Assembly: GCA_027577595.1 (NCBI GenBank)
Contig: JANBRJ010000004.1
Span: forward strand, 1 to 64,000
Length of the DNA: 64,000 nt
Direction of reading: 5' to 3'
Source: Coemansia sp. RSA 487
Taxonomy: Eukaryota; Kickxellomycota; Kickxellomycetes; Kickxellales; Kickxellaceae
The notes under the pieces are model-generated. The model ran no database searches. It worked only from the letters and a program-made list of their open reading frames with translations, and had not been told where the DNA came from. Made by a program: the position numbers and the translations under genes. Shown in pieces: positions 1 through 9,424 of this stretch. Numbering within the stretch: position 1 is the stretch's first letter; each line of letters opens with the position of its first letter.

Positions 1-1
1 G

Positions 2-594
2 ATTCATCGCAAGCTTCGGCAATCCGCCCACATCAAGCAGCAACAAGCCGATGAGCAGCTAGCAAAGAGCATTCGGGTGACATGCGACGCTGAAAAACTC
101 ACTGTGATCTTAGGCAACTGGAGTGCGCCAATGGCTCGCTACCATGAGCCTATCCGGGGGTCGGATTTCGGCGAATGCTGAGGAAGAAAGGGTGCCGAGT
201 CTATCTTATCGACGAATTCAGAACATCAAAGGCTTGCCCGAACTGCCTCATCGGTACTCTTGAGAAGTTCCTGAAAGTGCCCAACCCCCGCCCCTACCAA
301 CGAAAGAAGATGAAAGAAGCCCTCTGCCACGGTCTCCTTAAGTGCACCAACGAACTATGTATGGGGCCCGTGGAAGTGGATGGTGTTTTAACTCCTCGTT
401 CACGCATGTACAACCGAGATCTCGCCGCCGTTCTCAGCTTTAGGCATATTTTCCATGACTTTCGCGATCACGGCGAGACTCCAGAGCGCTTCTGTCGCAG
501 TCAGCCTTATGCCGTTGCTACCACCGATGAACAGCAGCCCAAGAAGAAAAGGAAGACGACTGCAGCAAAGAAGACGGCGAGGACAAGCACATAA
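2..594 (+). CDS. Fanzor (eukaryotic TnpB-like RNA-guided nuclease), C-terminal part
   Basis: The protein enters from the left edge, so its N-terminus and first RuvC Asp are outside the window. Seen: reading frame 2 gives a helical stretch and then LTVILGNWSAPM. From about position 151 the homology continues in frame 1 with PGVGFRRMLRKK and VYLIDEFRTSKACPNC. Next come CTNELC, which completes a CxxC...CxxxxC zinc ribbon, and YNRDLAAVLSF, the RuvC-III Asp motif. This order (GxWS, GVGxRRxL, DExRTS, zinc ribbon, NRD) is characteristic of Fanzor/TnpB C-termini. The tail carries PKKKRK followed by a second basic cluster, an apparent nuclear localisation signal. The change of frame lies at a CCGGGGG run (154-160), where one base seems to be missing; it may be real decay or an assembly error. 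Fanzors cleave DNA guided by an RNA from their own 3' region. Family call is firm; activity is unknown. Confidence 0.85.
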
Positions 595-630
595 CCACCA
601 CGAAATTCAGCCAAGGTTATAGCTGCGGCA

Positions 631-660
631 AATCCTAGTTCTAGGAATCCTAGTTCTAGG
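631..660. repeat. Two perfect 15-bp tandem copies, each palindromic, just 3' of the Fanzor ORF
   Basis: The unit AATCCTAGTTCTAGG occurs twice head to tail (631-645 and 646-660), starting 37 bp after the Fanzor stop. Each unit holds an inverted repeat, CCTAG-TT-CTAGG, so a transcript could form one hairpin per unit or a longer stem between units. In the TnpB/Fanzor family the guide RNA is encoded at the 3' end of the element and runs to its right end. This site is placed as expected for that, but the link is inference. I see nothing else in 595-1017. Confidence 0.8.
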
Positions 661-1017
661 ACAGAATGCTGTCCCTTTTGCAGGTAAGTGCTCGGATGAG
701 AGCCGAGGAGATAAACATATCTGGCTGCTTCTAGGCAACAGTACTAATAATTTCTGTTTTCTCTTGTGTTTTCCTGCTTTGCACTGACCCATATGCTATG
801 CTACGCCAACCAACGCAAACGACTTTTTCTTGAAATGCAAAATGCATTATCACCACTGCAAACATTTGACCATTCGACGCGTATAAATCCATCCTTCTTA
901 TTCGACGCAACTAGTTTTGCAAAACACAGCACAAAGTGTAGCTTACGAAAAGCAAAAGCAAAAGCAGGTGTGATCTCCTTTATCACAGCAATAATCGATA
1001 GATACGGGGCACATGGG

Positions 1018-1935
1018 CTAGATAACCGGGCATTGTGCTTCGTCTGGGTGGAAAATCCACTTGAGCTGTTCGTGGTCGTTGCCAGGATCGAGCTTGCGCT
1101 CGCGCCTTTGAATTTTGCCAATCATGCGCATCTCGTCAGAGGACAGAGTCACCGTTTTCAGGTTCTGCTTGAGGCGGATTGGGTTGTTCGACTTTGGAAT
1201 GACAGCAATTCCACGAGCAAGCGACCAGGAGAGTGCGACCTGTGCAGGCGTGCATATGTGGGCCTCTGCAATGTGCTTGATCAGCTCGTCGTCCATGACG
1301 TTTATCCTGGTTCCGCCCAGAGGACAGTAGCCTGTGACGTGAATTCCATTGCTCTTGCAGAACTCGACAAGCTCCGGCTCCTGACAGTACGGGTGAACCT
1401 CGGTTTGGCTGACGGCCGGAATGATGCGACACTGAGGAAGCATCTTTTCCAGAATAGACTTGTTAAAGTTGGAAACGCCGATCGCACGGACCTTGCCCTT
1501 GTCAACCAGAGCCTCCATTTCCTTCCATGTATCCATGATAGGCACATTCTCAATGTCCTCGGACTTGAAGCTGCTATAGCCGGTTTCGGGCCTTGTTGCA
1601 TAAGGCCAGTGCATCAGAAGCAAGTCGAGGTAGTCAAGCTGCAGCTCGTCCAGGATGTCATCCGCCGCTGCTTCCACAAGCTCTGGTCTGTGGCTGTTCT
1701 CGAAGATCTTGGAAACAATAAAGAGATCCTTGCGAGGAACCTGCACATTCTTCAGTGCCTTTCCAATTTCGCGCTGGTTGCAATAGCATTTTGCACAGTC
1801 GATGTGTCTGTATCCCAGTTCAATGGCAGTCTTGACTGTTTTCTCCAGCTCGCCAGTCTTGTTTCCTTTCCACGTGCCCAGCCCGATTTCGGGCATGAGA
1901 ACACCATTGTTCAGTTTGAAGCTCTTGACATGCAT
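1018..1935 (-). CDS. Aldo/keto reductase
   Basis: This is a 305-residue protein, the normal size for a single-domain NADPH-dependent aldo/keto reductase (TIM barrel). The catalytic tetrad is visible: Asp46 and Tyr51 in HIDCAKCY, Lys76 in IVSKIF, and His109 in LMHWP. Downstream motifs are also typical: GKVRAIGVSNF, the substrate/cofactor loop QTEVHPYCQ, and the NADPH-binding AVIPKSNNP near the C-terminus. The family reduces aldehydes and ketones to alcohols, usually in the cytosol; the substrate cannot be read from the sequence. An unusual point is three cysteines (47, 50, 52) around the catalytic Tyr. The start is an ATG and no targeting signal is seen. Confidence 0.93.
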   Translation of the reverse strand: MHVKSFKLNNGVLMPEIGLGTWKGNKTGELEKTVKTAIELGYRHIDCAKCYCNQREIGKALKNVQVPRKDLFIVSKIFENSHRPELVEAAADDILDELQLDYLDLLLMHWPYATRPETGYSSFKSEDIENVPIMDTWKEMEALVDKGKVRAIGVSNFNKSILEKMLPQCRIIPAVSQTEVHPYCQEPELVEFCKSNGIHVTGYCPLGGTRINVMDDELIKHIAEAHICTPAQVALSWSLARGIAVIPKSNNPIRLKQNLKTVTLSSDEMRMIGKIQRRERKLDPGNDHEQLKWIFHPDEAQCPVI

Positions 1936-2611
1936 TTTCCGAGCAGTGTTAGTAAAATAGGGAATCGGATTGATGCTACACTAAAGGTCGATAAAAAAAT
2001 AAAGCTTTTGGATATATGAAGAGATGAAGAGATCTATTTGCTTGCAGATTTTGGATTGCTTTTAAAGACCATGCTACGTTCTTGCATATTGCTTGTTTGC
2101 GTTTTTATCTTCCCCTAGTCCAGTAATTAACAGGTTTGATTGGAGATAAACATGGGAGCTGGGTAGTGCGCAAGCAGTACTGTGGAAGAATTGCCAGCAA
2201 TAGCAGAATCTCTCGTCTGCTTGCAATTATGTCAAGTTGTTTGTTAGTATCCAATAGCACGGATTTTCCAGACATCATTGTGGCTGCTTATCGGGATTTT
2301 CTGTATGATTTGTGGCGATTTTTTTACCATATGGTGGTCTCAATTTATTCCCAGGCGTGGAATTTAAAAACACCCGAATTTAGGCAATGTGGCGATATGT
2401 GATCCAACAGTTGGATCATCATATCTTTTGCGTTTACTGCTTGTTTGGCTGGATCTTTCCATAATCTCAAGATGGAGGAAAGCAAACATCTGATTTTGCT
2501 CTCAGATCTTTTTCCTCGCTTTTTTTTCTCATAAGGAATTCGATTTTTCTCCGCACTTTTCTTTCCTTTGTTTTCCATACCTTTTTTAGCTAGTAAAGTG
2601 CTGAATTTGAA
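1936..2611. other. Gene-free divergent promoter region
   Basis: This stretch separates the minus-strand reductase from the plus-strand biotin ligase and must hold both promoters. It is A+T-rich with a T-rich run before 2612. I see no RNA gene, repeat or credible ORF. Confidence 0.6.
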
Positions 2612-4774
2612 ATGGTGGCGCTAAATGTCCTGGTTTACTGTGGACCGGGAATCGGCCTCAACGCATACGCCTATTTGATACGGACGCTGCGGCAGTTCCT
2701 GGGACATCGGTACGCAATTATCCCAGTCGACCCAGAGACTCTGCGCAAGGAGCCATGGGAGTCAAAGGCTGCCATGCTTGTTGTTCCGGGCGGTCGAGAC
2801 ATGCCTTATGTGGCGGCAATGAACGGAGAGATCAACAAGCGGATCAGAGAATGGGTCTACCGCGGCGGCAGATACTTGGGGTTTTGCGCAGGTGGATATT
2901 ATGGAAGCGGGCACTGCGAGTTTGAGCCGGGAACGCCTCTTGAAGTCGTTGGCGATCGTGAGCTTGCCCTTTTCAAGGGTACGTGTCTAGGCTGTGCATA
3001 TCCCGGCTACAACTACAAGTCAGAGGACGGAGCGCGCGCGGCAGAGGCGGCTGTAGATAAAGACGCATTCCAACTTCCTTCATCTTTCTGGAAGCAAGAC
3101 CCAACAAACGTGCGCATATACTACAACGGCGGCGGCTACTTTTTGACTGACGAGTTTCTGGGAAAGCACCCTGCGAACGACAACGCCTCGATCCTCGTGC
3201 GCTACGCTTCGGACGTCTCGGATCCTAGGAACCGAGCCAAGCTGGTTACTGGCGCGCCTGCAGTTATTAGCTGCAGTGTTGGTAGGGGGATTACTGTGTT
3301 GTCTGGGCTGCACCCTGAGTATGCGTGGGACTTTTTGGCGCCATCCAGCTACACTCAGCCCCACAACAAGCACCTGGTGTCTCTTCTTCGTAGCCACGAT
3401 GCTTATCGCAGACGACTGGTGGGCGCAATTCTGGCACATATGAATATGGATGTTGACAAGGAGGCCCTTGTTGACAACGTTAGCTTCGACCACTCGAACC
3501 GCGTTCCAGCAAAGACACCCACGTTTATCGTGCCTGCCCGCGTCTCTGGCGTTGCAGCTGCCGCGACCACAATGTATGCGCTGAAAAACGCGGCATCTGC
3601 ACGCGGCCGGCACGACACGGATGGTATTATTGACACTGTTCTTCACGATAATGCCGATGATATCCACATCATAAGCGCTGTTTCGGAAAACAACCAGCGC
3701 AGAGTCCCCCGCGCCTATCAGGACGCTGTGCTTTTGCCGTCAGCAATTGATCCGGCCTCGAAGCACAGCCTAATCGGACTGGAGGGTGCCGGGCTTCAGC
3801 AAGATGCGAACAAAGACCAGTCGATGCTTGTTCTCTGCACACAGGACTCTCTGCCTGGCAGCAAAGAGACCCCGAGATTCGACATGAAGCTTGCAATAAA
3901 GTACATGCAGGAGGAGAAGGCGCATACAGCTGGCGCTTGGCTGATGTACTCTGACACAACGAACTCTACACAAACATTTATAGAGAAAAACACAAGGCTG
4001 CAGGCGCTGTTGCCTAACGGAACAGTCAACGTAGCGACCATCCAGCTTGCAGCGCGCGGGCGCGGACGCAACGCCTGGGTGTCCCCCGTCGGCTGTATGC
4101 AGTTCACCATGCTTCTGAGACATCCCACCCTGAAGCAGGCACCTGTGGTAATGATGCAGTATCTCATGTCCGTTGCAATAGTCGAAGCAGTAAAGTCACA
4201 GCCTGGATACGATGGCATTCCGCTGCGCCTAAAGTGGCCGAATGATGTGTATGCTTTGCACACCCCAGTGGGCGACAGCTCCGACAGCTCCGAAAACACA
4301 GATCCTAGCTACGCAAAGGTCGGCGGGATCCTAGTCAGCTCCTCGTTCAAGGCTGGCGAATTCACTCTGCTTTTTGGCTGTGGCATCAATGTGGCCAACC
4401 CACTGCCCACAACATCCATCAACAAATTAATTCACGAGTACAATCTCAGCCACGGAACCAGTCTTGCAGAAATGTCGATGGAAAAGATGGTAGCCCTGGT
4501 CACTGCAAAGTTCGAAGAGCTGTACCGCAAGTTCCTTGTCAGCGGCTTTGAGCCTCTCCTGCCGCTGTACTATAAAAGCTGGCTGCACTCGGGCCAGCAC
4601 GTCACACTTGCTGACCAGGGTTACGAGAGGGCAAAGGTCATTGGGCTGTGTCCGGTATCTGGGCTCTTGAGAGTCAACAGCCTTGTCAACCCAGGCACGG
4701 TCTATGAGCTCCAGCCAGACGGCAATTCCTTTGACATGCTACAAGGACTAATAAGCCGTAAAGCAGGCGTTTGA
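2612..4774 (+). CDS. BPL1: Biotin-protein ligase (holocarboxylase synthetase)
   Basis: The enzyme activates biotin as biotinyl-AMP and attaches it to lysines of carboxylases such as acetyl-CoA and pyruvate carboxylase. The 720-residue length and two-part layout match fungal Bpl1. Residues about 1-260 form a class I glutamine-amidotransferase-like domain, with VVPGGRDMPY and the nucleophile-elbow motif FCAGGYYGS. The ligase domain occupies about residues 430-720. It shows the biotinyl-AMP loop GRGRNAWVSP (about 480-490), KWPNDVY (about 540) and KVGGILVSS, followed by a C-terminal SH3-like domain. The middle (about 300-420) is poorly conserved. The start ATG at 2612 follows a T-rich leader and no targeting peptide is evident, so the cytosol is likely. 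Probably intact. Confidence 0.95.
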   Translation: MVALNVLVYCGPGIGLNAYAYLIRTLRQFLGHRYAIIPVDPETLRKEPWESKAAMLVVPGGRDMPYVAAMNGEINKRIREWVYRGGRYLGFCAGGYYGSGHCEFEPGTPLEVVGDRELALFKGTCLGCAYPGYNYKSEDGARAAEAAVDKDAFQLPSSFWKQDPTNVRIYYNGGGYFLTDEFLGKHPANDNASILVRYASDVSDPRNRAKLVTGAPAVISCSVGRGITVLSGLHPEYAWDFLAPSSYTQPHNKHLVSLLRSHDAYRRRLVGAILAHMNMDVDKEALVDNVSFDHSNRVPAKTPTFIVPARVSGVAAAATTMYALKNAASARGRHDTDGIIDTVLHDNADDIHIISAVSENNQRRVPRAYQDAVLLPSAIDPASKHSLIGLEGAGLQQDANKDQSMLVLCTQDSLPGSKETPRFDMKLAIKYMQEEKAHTAGAWLMYSDTTNSTQTFIEKNTRLQALLPNGTVNVATIQLAARGRGRNAWVSPVGCMQFTMLLRHPTLKQAPVVMMQYLMSVAIVEAVKSQPGYDGIPLRLKWPNDVYALHTPVGDSSDSSENTDPSYAKVGGILVSSSFKAGEFTLLFGCGINVANPLPTTSINKLIHEYNLSHGTSLAEMSMEKMVALVTAKFEELYRKFLVSGFEPLLPLYYKSWLHSGQHVTLADQGYERAKVIGLCPVSGLLRVNSLVNPGTVYELQPDGNSFDMLQGLISRKAGV

Positions 4775-5006
4775 TCAAAAAAAAAAAACTGCTTTGAGTA
4801 AAAAGCTGGCTTTACTGCCGATAAAATTGCAGAGTTTCTTCAAGAACCGAGAACTGCTACTTTTCTACCTTTGAGGGCGTATCTTTTACCCCTTTGTTTT
4901 GAATTTTATTGCATTTTCTTGGACTGTTTCTTTTGAAATTGGCATTAGCTTTTATAGTGTGGACGACGTCGTTCTATAAGCCAAGCATTCAGAGTTTGAA
5001 GTGGAA

Positions 5007-6944
5007 ATGGTTGGTCTTTTAAGCAAAGCACTGTCCGTCATGGCGTTAGCCTTGTTCGCATACTACGTGCTGCGCATGGTCTTGGTTGGTTTGTATCTAT
5101 TCTATCCAACGACGCACATACCGCTTCTGAGGCCCATGAAAGCCATATCGCCCAACATGGTAACGCACGGGCTCGCCTGGCAGGAGCCATTCGAATACGA
5201 AGCAAGTATGTATGTGACTACTACACGCAGATTGGACTTTGGTCCAGATCTCTTCAACACATCGGAGCTTGTCTGGAAAGCAGGACCGCAGAGCATATCG
5301 CAGCGGCGCATACGGATAGAAAAGCATCTGGACATTACGATCCCCACTAATATGCTCACTGATAACGGAACCAACCTTTATGCCGTGCTGTTTGTCCAGA
5401 AAGCAGGGCAATCCATGCCCCATCCAAACATCAATGATCCGTATCTGGCGATTGCGCACACCCAGCTCACCAAGATCCGCCCGCGTGTAGTAGACAAAAA
5501 GCATGCCTTGCTTACCGACAAGAACACCAATAATGTGGGTGCTACCAGCGAGCATCTCTCAACTAATGAGTCGGGAGACAAAGCCATCGAAGAGGGCGTT
5601 TGGGTTCCGCATGCAAAGAGCCGGATTCACTGGGAGATTGTGCTTGACGACATAAAGTTCCCCGAGTGGGCCATACCGCGGGACATTTTACCCTATTTGA
5701 AGGTTACCAAAGATAGCGTCCGCAGGAAACAGCCCTACATTCCGATACTCTGGGAAAACCCACTGGCCGCACGCAAGGATGGTTGGAAGCCGCTCACAAG
5801 CAAAGATACTATATCCAAAGATGTTCCATTGGAAACAAAGTCGATCTCGATCGATGCCAGCCTAGGCAGCGTTTCTCTCGGGTGGTTTCGCCTGTGCAAC
5901 TATGCATATCAGGGGCTCAGCGAGCTAACCTCTCCGCGTGCCTTGATCCAGTACAGCGAGTCCGATGTCGATAATTTGAAGGAAATGGTGTATGAGGTGA
6001 ACCCAACCATGCTTACAATCACAATGGTCGCAATGGCGCTCCACTTGCTGTTTGAGTTTTTGGCGTACAAGGAAGACGTGTCGTTTTGGTCCAGCAAAAG
6101 CGATTCAAACCTGCAAGGCATTTCGCGGTCATCGGTGCTGATGGGCTTGGCAAGCTCGTGTATCAGCTGCTTTTATTTGTGGGACCGCAGGCACGAAACT
6201 AACATTGTGGTTCTCTTGGGCGCAACAGCGGGCGCCTTTGTCGAAGTGTGGAAAGCTACCAAGGTCATACATGTTGCCGATCTGCTGCCATTTGGGCGCA
6301 AACAGCGGCTGAAGAGCAGTACGGACAAGAGAACAGCGCAGATCCAGACCACAGAGACGAGCTTGAGAGAAAAAGTGCAGCGCGAAGTTGACAAGCAGAC
6401 AGCGTGGTACATGGTGAACCTGTGCCTTCCTGCGATGGTTGTGTACGCAGCGTTTTCACTTGTGTACCAACGACACGAGTCATACATAAGCTGGTTCCTC
6501 AACATCAGCCTGGTCACCGTATATACGCTTGAATTCATTCAGATGTGGCCTCAACTCCTCATCAACCACAAGCTCAAAACCGTCGACATGCTTCCGCTCA
6601 CTGCTTTCCTTTACCGATTCCTAACCACGTTTATCGACGATCTGTATGCGCTTGTGGTTCCCATGCCACTTCTCGAGCGCATTGGCACGCTGCGGGACGA
6701 TCTGGTCTTTTTTGTCCTTTGCTACCAATGGTACAGGTTCCCTCGGCGCAAGGAGGCAGACAGCGGCACAAATATTACTGCTGCTGTTTCTGCTGATACT
6801 GGTGGATCTACAGAAAAAGCAGCCACTAGCAAGACCGAGACCAAGATCAAATCCAACCTCAGAGCCAGAACCAAGAGAAGAAGCGAAAGTGCGGTCCACC
6901 AGACCCCCCTAAGCAAAGAATCAGCAGCGAAGGCTGGAAATTAG
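5007..6944 (+). CDS. CLPTM1-family multi-pass membrane protein
   Basis: The open frame begins at a GTG (5001), but the first ATG is at 5007, giving 645 residues. There is one N-terminal membrane segment (about residues 8-32) and a large lumenal region (about 35-325). A group of membrane segments follows (about 330-575), then a basic, Ser/Thr-rich tail. The family signature is clear near the end: PQLLINHKLKTVDMLP, FIDDLYALVVPMP, RDDLVFF and YQWYRFPRRK. Human CLPTM1L is reported as an ER lipid scramblase acting on GPI precursors, and CLPTM1 affects receptor trafficking. Whether this fungal protein does either is inference. No break is seen. Confidence 0.92.
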   Translation: MVGLLSKALSVMALALFAYYVLRMVLVGLYLFYPTTHIPLLRPMKAISPNMVTHGLAWQEPFEYEASMYVTTTRRLDFGPDLFNTSELVWKAGPQSISQRRIRIEKHLDITIPTNMLTDNGTNLYAVLFVQKAGQSMPHPNINDPYLAIAHTQLTKIRPRVVDKKHALLTDKNTNNVGATSEHLSTNESGDKAIEEGVWVPHAKSRIHWEIVLDDIKFPEWAIPRDILPYLKVTKDSVRRKQPYIPILWENPLAARKDGWKPLTSKDTISKDVPLETKSISIDASLGSVSLGWFRLCNYAYQGLSELTSPRALIQYSESDVDNLKEMVYEVNPTMLTITMVAMALHLLFEFLAYKEDVSFWSSKSDSNLQGISRSSVLMGLASSCISCFYLWDRRHETNIVVLLGATAGAFVEVWKATKVIHVADLLPFGRKQRLKSSTDKRTAQIQTTETSLREKVQREVDKQTAWYMVNLCLPAMVVYAAFSLVYQRHESYISWFLNISLVTVYTLEFIQMWPQLLINHKLKTVDMLPLTAFLYRFLTTFIDDLYALVVPMPLLERIGTLRDDLVFFVLCYQWYRFPRRKEADSGTNITAAVSADTGGSTEKAATSKTETKIKSNLRARTKRRSESAVHQTPLSKESAAKAGN

Positions 6945-7276
6945 TGTTTTGTGATCTGATCGCCCCCACCTATTGGATCGACACCACTCTACGCGATGTT
7001 TTGGTGTTTTTGAAAATGCACGTTTTCAGACGCGAAAAATCCTCCCTCTTTTGGCTCTTTTTAAGCCCAGGAACAAAGTTTTTGAGGAGAACAGAGACCG
7101 TTTTTCTCTTTTCTTTCCTTTACTTTCTTCATTCTTTACGTGGCTGTGGTGCACATTCTTTCGTAAACAAATAAACATAACTTGTAGTCTTTACATTTTT
7201 ATTCTGTTTTGTAGTCTTTTCGTATCTGTAGTTCTGTTACAAAGTATCCCTTCTTCTTCTTCTTCTTCTTCACATC
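6945..7276. other. Intergenic region with (TTC)7 leader
   Basis: Between CLPTM1 and the Cdc6-like gene, mostly T-rich. Seven TTC units (7251-7271) end 5 bp before the Cdc6 ATG, so this pyrimidine microsatellite is in the 5' leader or core promoter. Nothing else is seen. Confidence 0.65.
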
Positions 7277-8752
7277 ATGCCTGCTGCTCGCTCTACTCAC
7301 GCGCCCATCAAAAGAAAGGCACTTTCAGAGGCGCCCATCAACCGGCAACAGGCACCAACCAGCCCCTTGAAGCCGCTATCGCCAACAAAAGCAGCAACAC
7401 TAAAGTCGGCATTCTCTGTCACCAAGAACAGCAGCCAGGCGGATGTACCCAAAAAGGGCGTAAAGGGAAACAAGGTGCCTTCGCCGTTTGCAGCTACAAA
7501 AAGCGTGCTGCACCGGTCCACAGCGGCACCGCAGATTGTTGGACGCGAGGCCGAACAAGACACCATCCGCAAGTTCCTTCGCTCTACTGTTGAAAAGGGC
7601 AGCGGGGGCAGCATGTACATCTCAGGGAACCCCGGCACAGGGAAAACCGCGTGCCTGCAAGCCATTATAAAGCAGTCGTCTGCAAAGTTCGCGTCAGTTT
7701 TAGTCAACTGCGTGCCACTGACGCGTCCTGGGCAAGTGTACGCTGCTGTTCTTGAGGCCCTTGACAAGCCTGCTGCAAACGCGGATAGCTCCCTGGATGA
7801 TCTGGAGAATCTGGTTTTCAGCAGCAAGAGCGCGGTCCTTGTCATTCTGGACGAGGTTGACAGCCTGCTAGGGAGTCGGCAGGAGGTGCTGTATCGGCTT
7901 TTTGAGCTTGCCACGCACCCGGACTCGCGTCTTGCGCTGGTGGGCATTGCAAACGCGCTTGACCTCACGGACCGCTTCCTGCCCCGTCTGCAGGCACGCA
8001 ACTGCGAGCCAACGCTGCTGAACTTTAACCCCTACCAGGTCAAGGACATCGTGGCGATCCTTCAAAGCCGTCTCGACTCTGTTGCAACGAAGGGCGCGGA
8101 CCCTGTTATCCAGAAAGCGGCACTGGAGCTGTGCGCGCGCAAGGTAGCCGCGACCTCGGGCGACTTGCGCAAGGCACTTGATGTATGCCGCCAGGCCATG
8201 GAGTCTGCAGAGACCGAGTCGAAGCGCAAGGCCAAGAGCGTGGACAAGGAGAACGCCGCCTCAGATGCTGTGCAGGCGCAAGGCGTGGCACCGCTCAAGG
8301 TCTCCATCATGCACATCGCCAAGGTTCTGACAAGCATCAACGGGTCGCCCATTGCGCAAAAGCTCGAAGCGCTCAACTTCCAGCAGAAACTTGTGCTCTG
8401 CGCATACGCGTCGCTGGCAAGAGCAGACACACCTGTGACGTCCAAAAGACCAGCGGCAGCCGGCAACGTTATTGCCGTTGCCAGCCTTTACTCGGAGTAC
8501 GTGTCCATCTGCAGCCGGCTGAGCATGCTTGCGCCTGTTACACGCACCGAGTTCCTCGATCTTGTGGCGATGATGGAGACACAGGGCGTGGTGACTATTG
8601 AGGCATCCAAGGCTGGCCGTCGGTGCGGTGTACGCCGCCGCATCGTCGCAACTGCTGGTGCTGCCGACGATCGGGCTGTGCGTCTGGCTGTTGATGATGC
8701 CGATATCCGGCGCACTCTGGAGAAGACGCCTGCTCTAATACCACTTCTCTGA
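7277..8752 (+). CDS. CDC6: Cdc6/Cdc18-like replication-licensing AAA+ ATPase
   Basis: Cdc6 joins the origin recognition complex in the nucleus and helps load the MCM helicase. The 491-residue protein has a basic, disordered N-terminus with S/T-P sites (TSPLKPLSPTK), the kind of CDK site that controls Cdc6 stability. The AAA+ module starts at QIVGREAEQ. It has Walker A GNPGTGKT (about residues 117-124), Walker B VILDEVDSL (about 189-197), sensor 1 LVGIANALDLTDR, and the ORC/Cdc6-type FNPYQVKDIVAILQSRL. The C-terminal third fits a winged helix (residues about 375-470). Orc1 is less likely, as there is no BAH domain and the protein is short. Archaeal-type Orc1/Cdc6 shares the motifs, but the context is eukaryotic. 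Confidence 0.9.
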   Translation: MPAARSTHAPIKRKALSEAPINRQQAPTSPLKPLSPTKAATLKSAFSVTKNSSQADVPKKGVKGNKVPSPFAATKSVLHRSTAAPQIVGREAEQDTIRKFLRSTVEKGSGGSMYISGNPGTGKTACLQAIIKQSSAKFASVLVNCVPLTRPGQVYAAVLEALDKPAANADSSLDDLENLVFSSKSAVLVILDEVDSLLGSRQEVLYRLFELATHPDSRLALVGIANALDLTDRFLPRLQARNCEPTLLNFNPYQVKDIVAILQSRLDSVATKGADPVIQKAALELCARKVAATSGDLRKALDVCRQAMESAETESKRKAKSVDKENAASDAVQAQGVAPLKVSIMHIAKVLTSINGSPIAQKLEALNFQQKLVLCAYASLARADTPVTSKRPAAAGNVIAVASLYSEYVSICSRLSMLAPVTRTEFLDLVAMMETQGVVTIEASKAGRRCGVRRRIVATAGAADDRAVRLAVDDADIRRTLEKTPALIPLL

Positions 8753-8908
8753 CATTCCCTCGTTTTAACATGTAAATATGGAGTGGAAAGCAAATGCCTT
8801 GCTTTATGACATTCATTTTTTTAGCTGTCCTTTCACCGTTACCATATGCTTTCTCTCCCTCTTGGTAAAGCAGGCTTGACAAAAAATAATAAAAATAAAA
8901 CAATACTA

Positions 8909-9424
8909 TTACTTGAAGCCATCAAAGAACTGCATCTGTTGGTGCTTGGGAGTCACGTATCCAGAGTCGTCAAAGGAAAGTCCCTCCTTCTCGAGCTTTG
9001 CCTTCTTCCAGAAGATCTTGCTCTTCTTGTCGCCACTGAATCCCCCGATGTAGCAGTCAGAGGTCAGCACACGGTGGCATGGAATCGGCAGGGGCGCAAA
9101 AGGATTCATCGCAAGGGCGTTGCCCACTGCGCGCGGACCCGAGCTTAGGTGGTCAGCGATAGCCTTGTAGGTGGAGAAGTGTCCGGCTGGGATCTGCCGG
9201 CAAGCGTCGTAGACGCGGTACTGGAACTCAGTGACTGGGCGCCCAGTCTTGGTCGAGAGATGCGTCTTTCTGGCACCCTCGATCTCTGGATACTCGATGA
9301 CTGTCTCGACATCATCGTCGATTACATCTGGCACCACAGCTGCGGCAAATAGCTTGGTGTGCGCGGCACTGCGTGCCTTGGATACAAAGTGCTTGTTTGT
9401 AGAGGTTGCGACTGCGGATGACAT
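8909..9424 (-). CDS. MGT1: O6-alkylguanine-DNA alkyltransferase
   Basis: This suicide repair enzyme moves alkyl groups from O6-guanine to its own cysteine. The open frame begins at a TTG (9475); the first ATG (9424) gives 171 residues. The C-terminal Ada/MGMT domain is complete: EFQYRVYDACRQIPAGH, the helix-turn-helix STYKAIADHLSSGPRAVG with its arginine finger, the active site PCHRV with Cys116, and YIGGFSGDKKSK. The acceptor Cys is kept, so this is not an alkyltransferase-like (ATL) protein, in which it is replaced. The short N-terminal part resembles small fungal forms. Nuclear action is expected from the family. Confidence 0.94.
   Translation of the reverse strand: MSSAVATSTNKHFVSKARSAAHTKLFAAAVVPDVIDDDVETVIEYPEIEGARKTHLSTKTGRPVTEFQYRVYDACRQIPAGHFSTYKAIADHLSSGPRAVGNALAMNPFAPLPIPCHRVLTSDCYIGGFSGDKKSKIFWKKAKLEKEGLSFDDSGYVTPKHQQMQFFDGFK

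Noticed and set aside
766-2019. 417-codon plus-strand ORF opposite the aldo/keto reductase
   Set aside because: It is the antisense shadow of a conserved gene and has no domain of its own.
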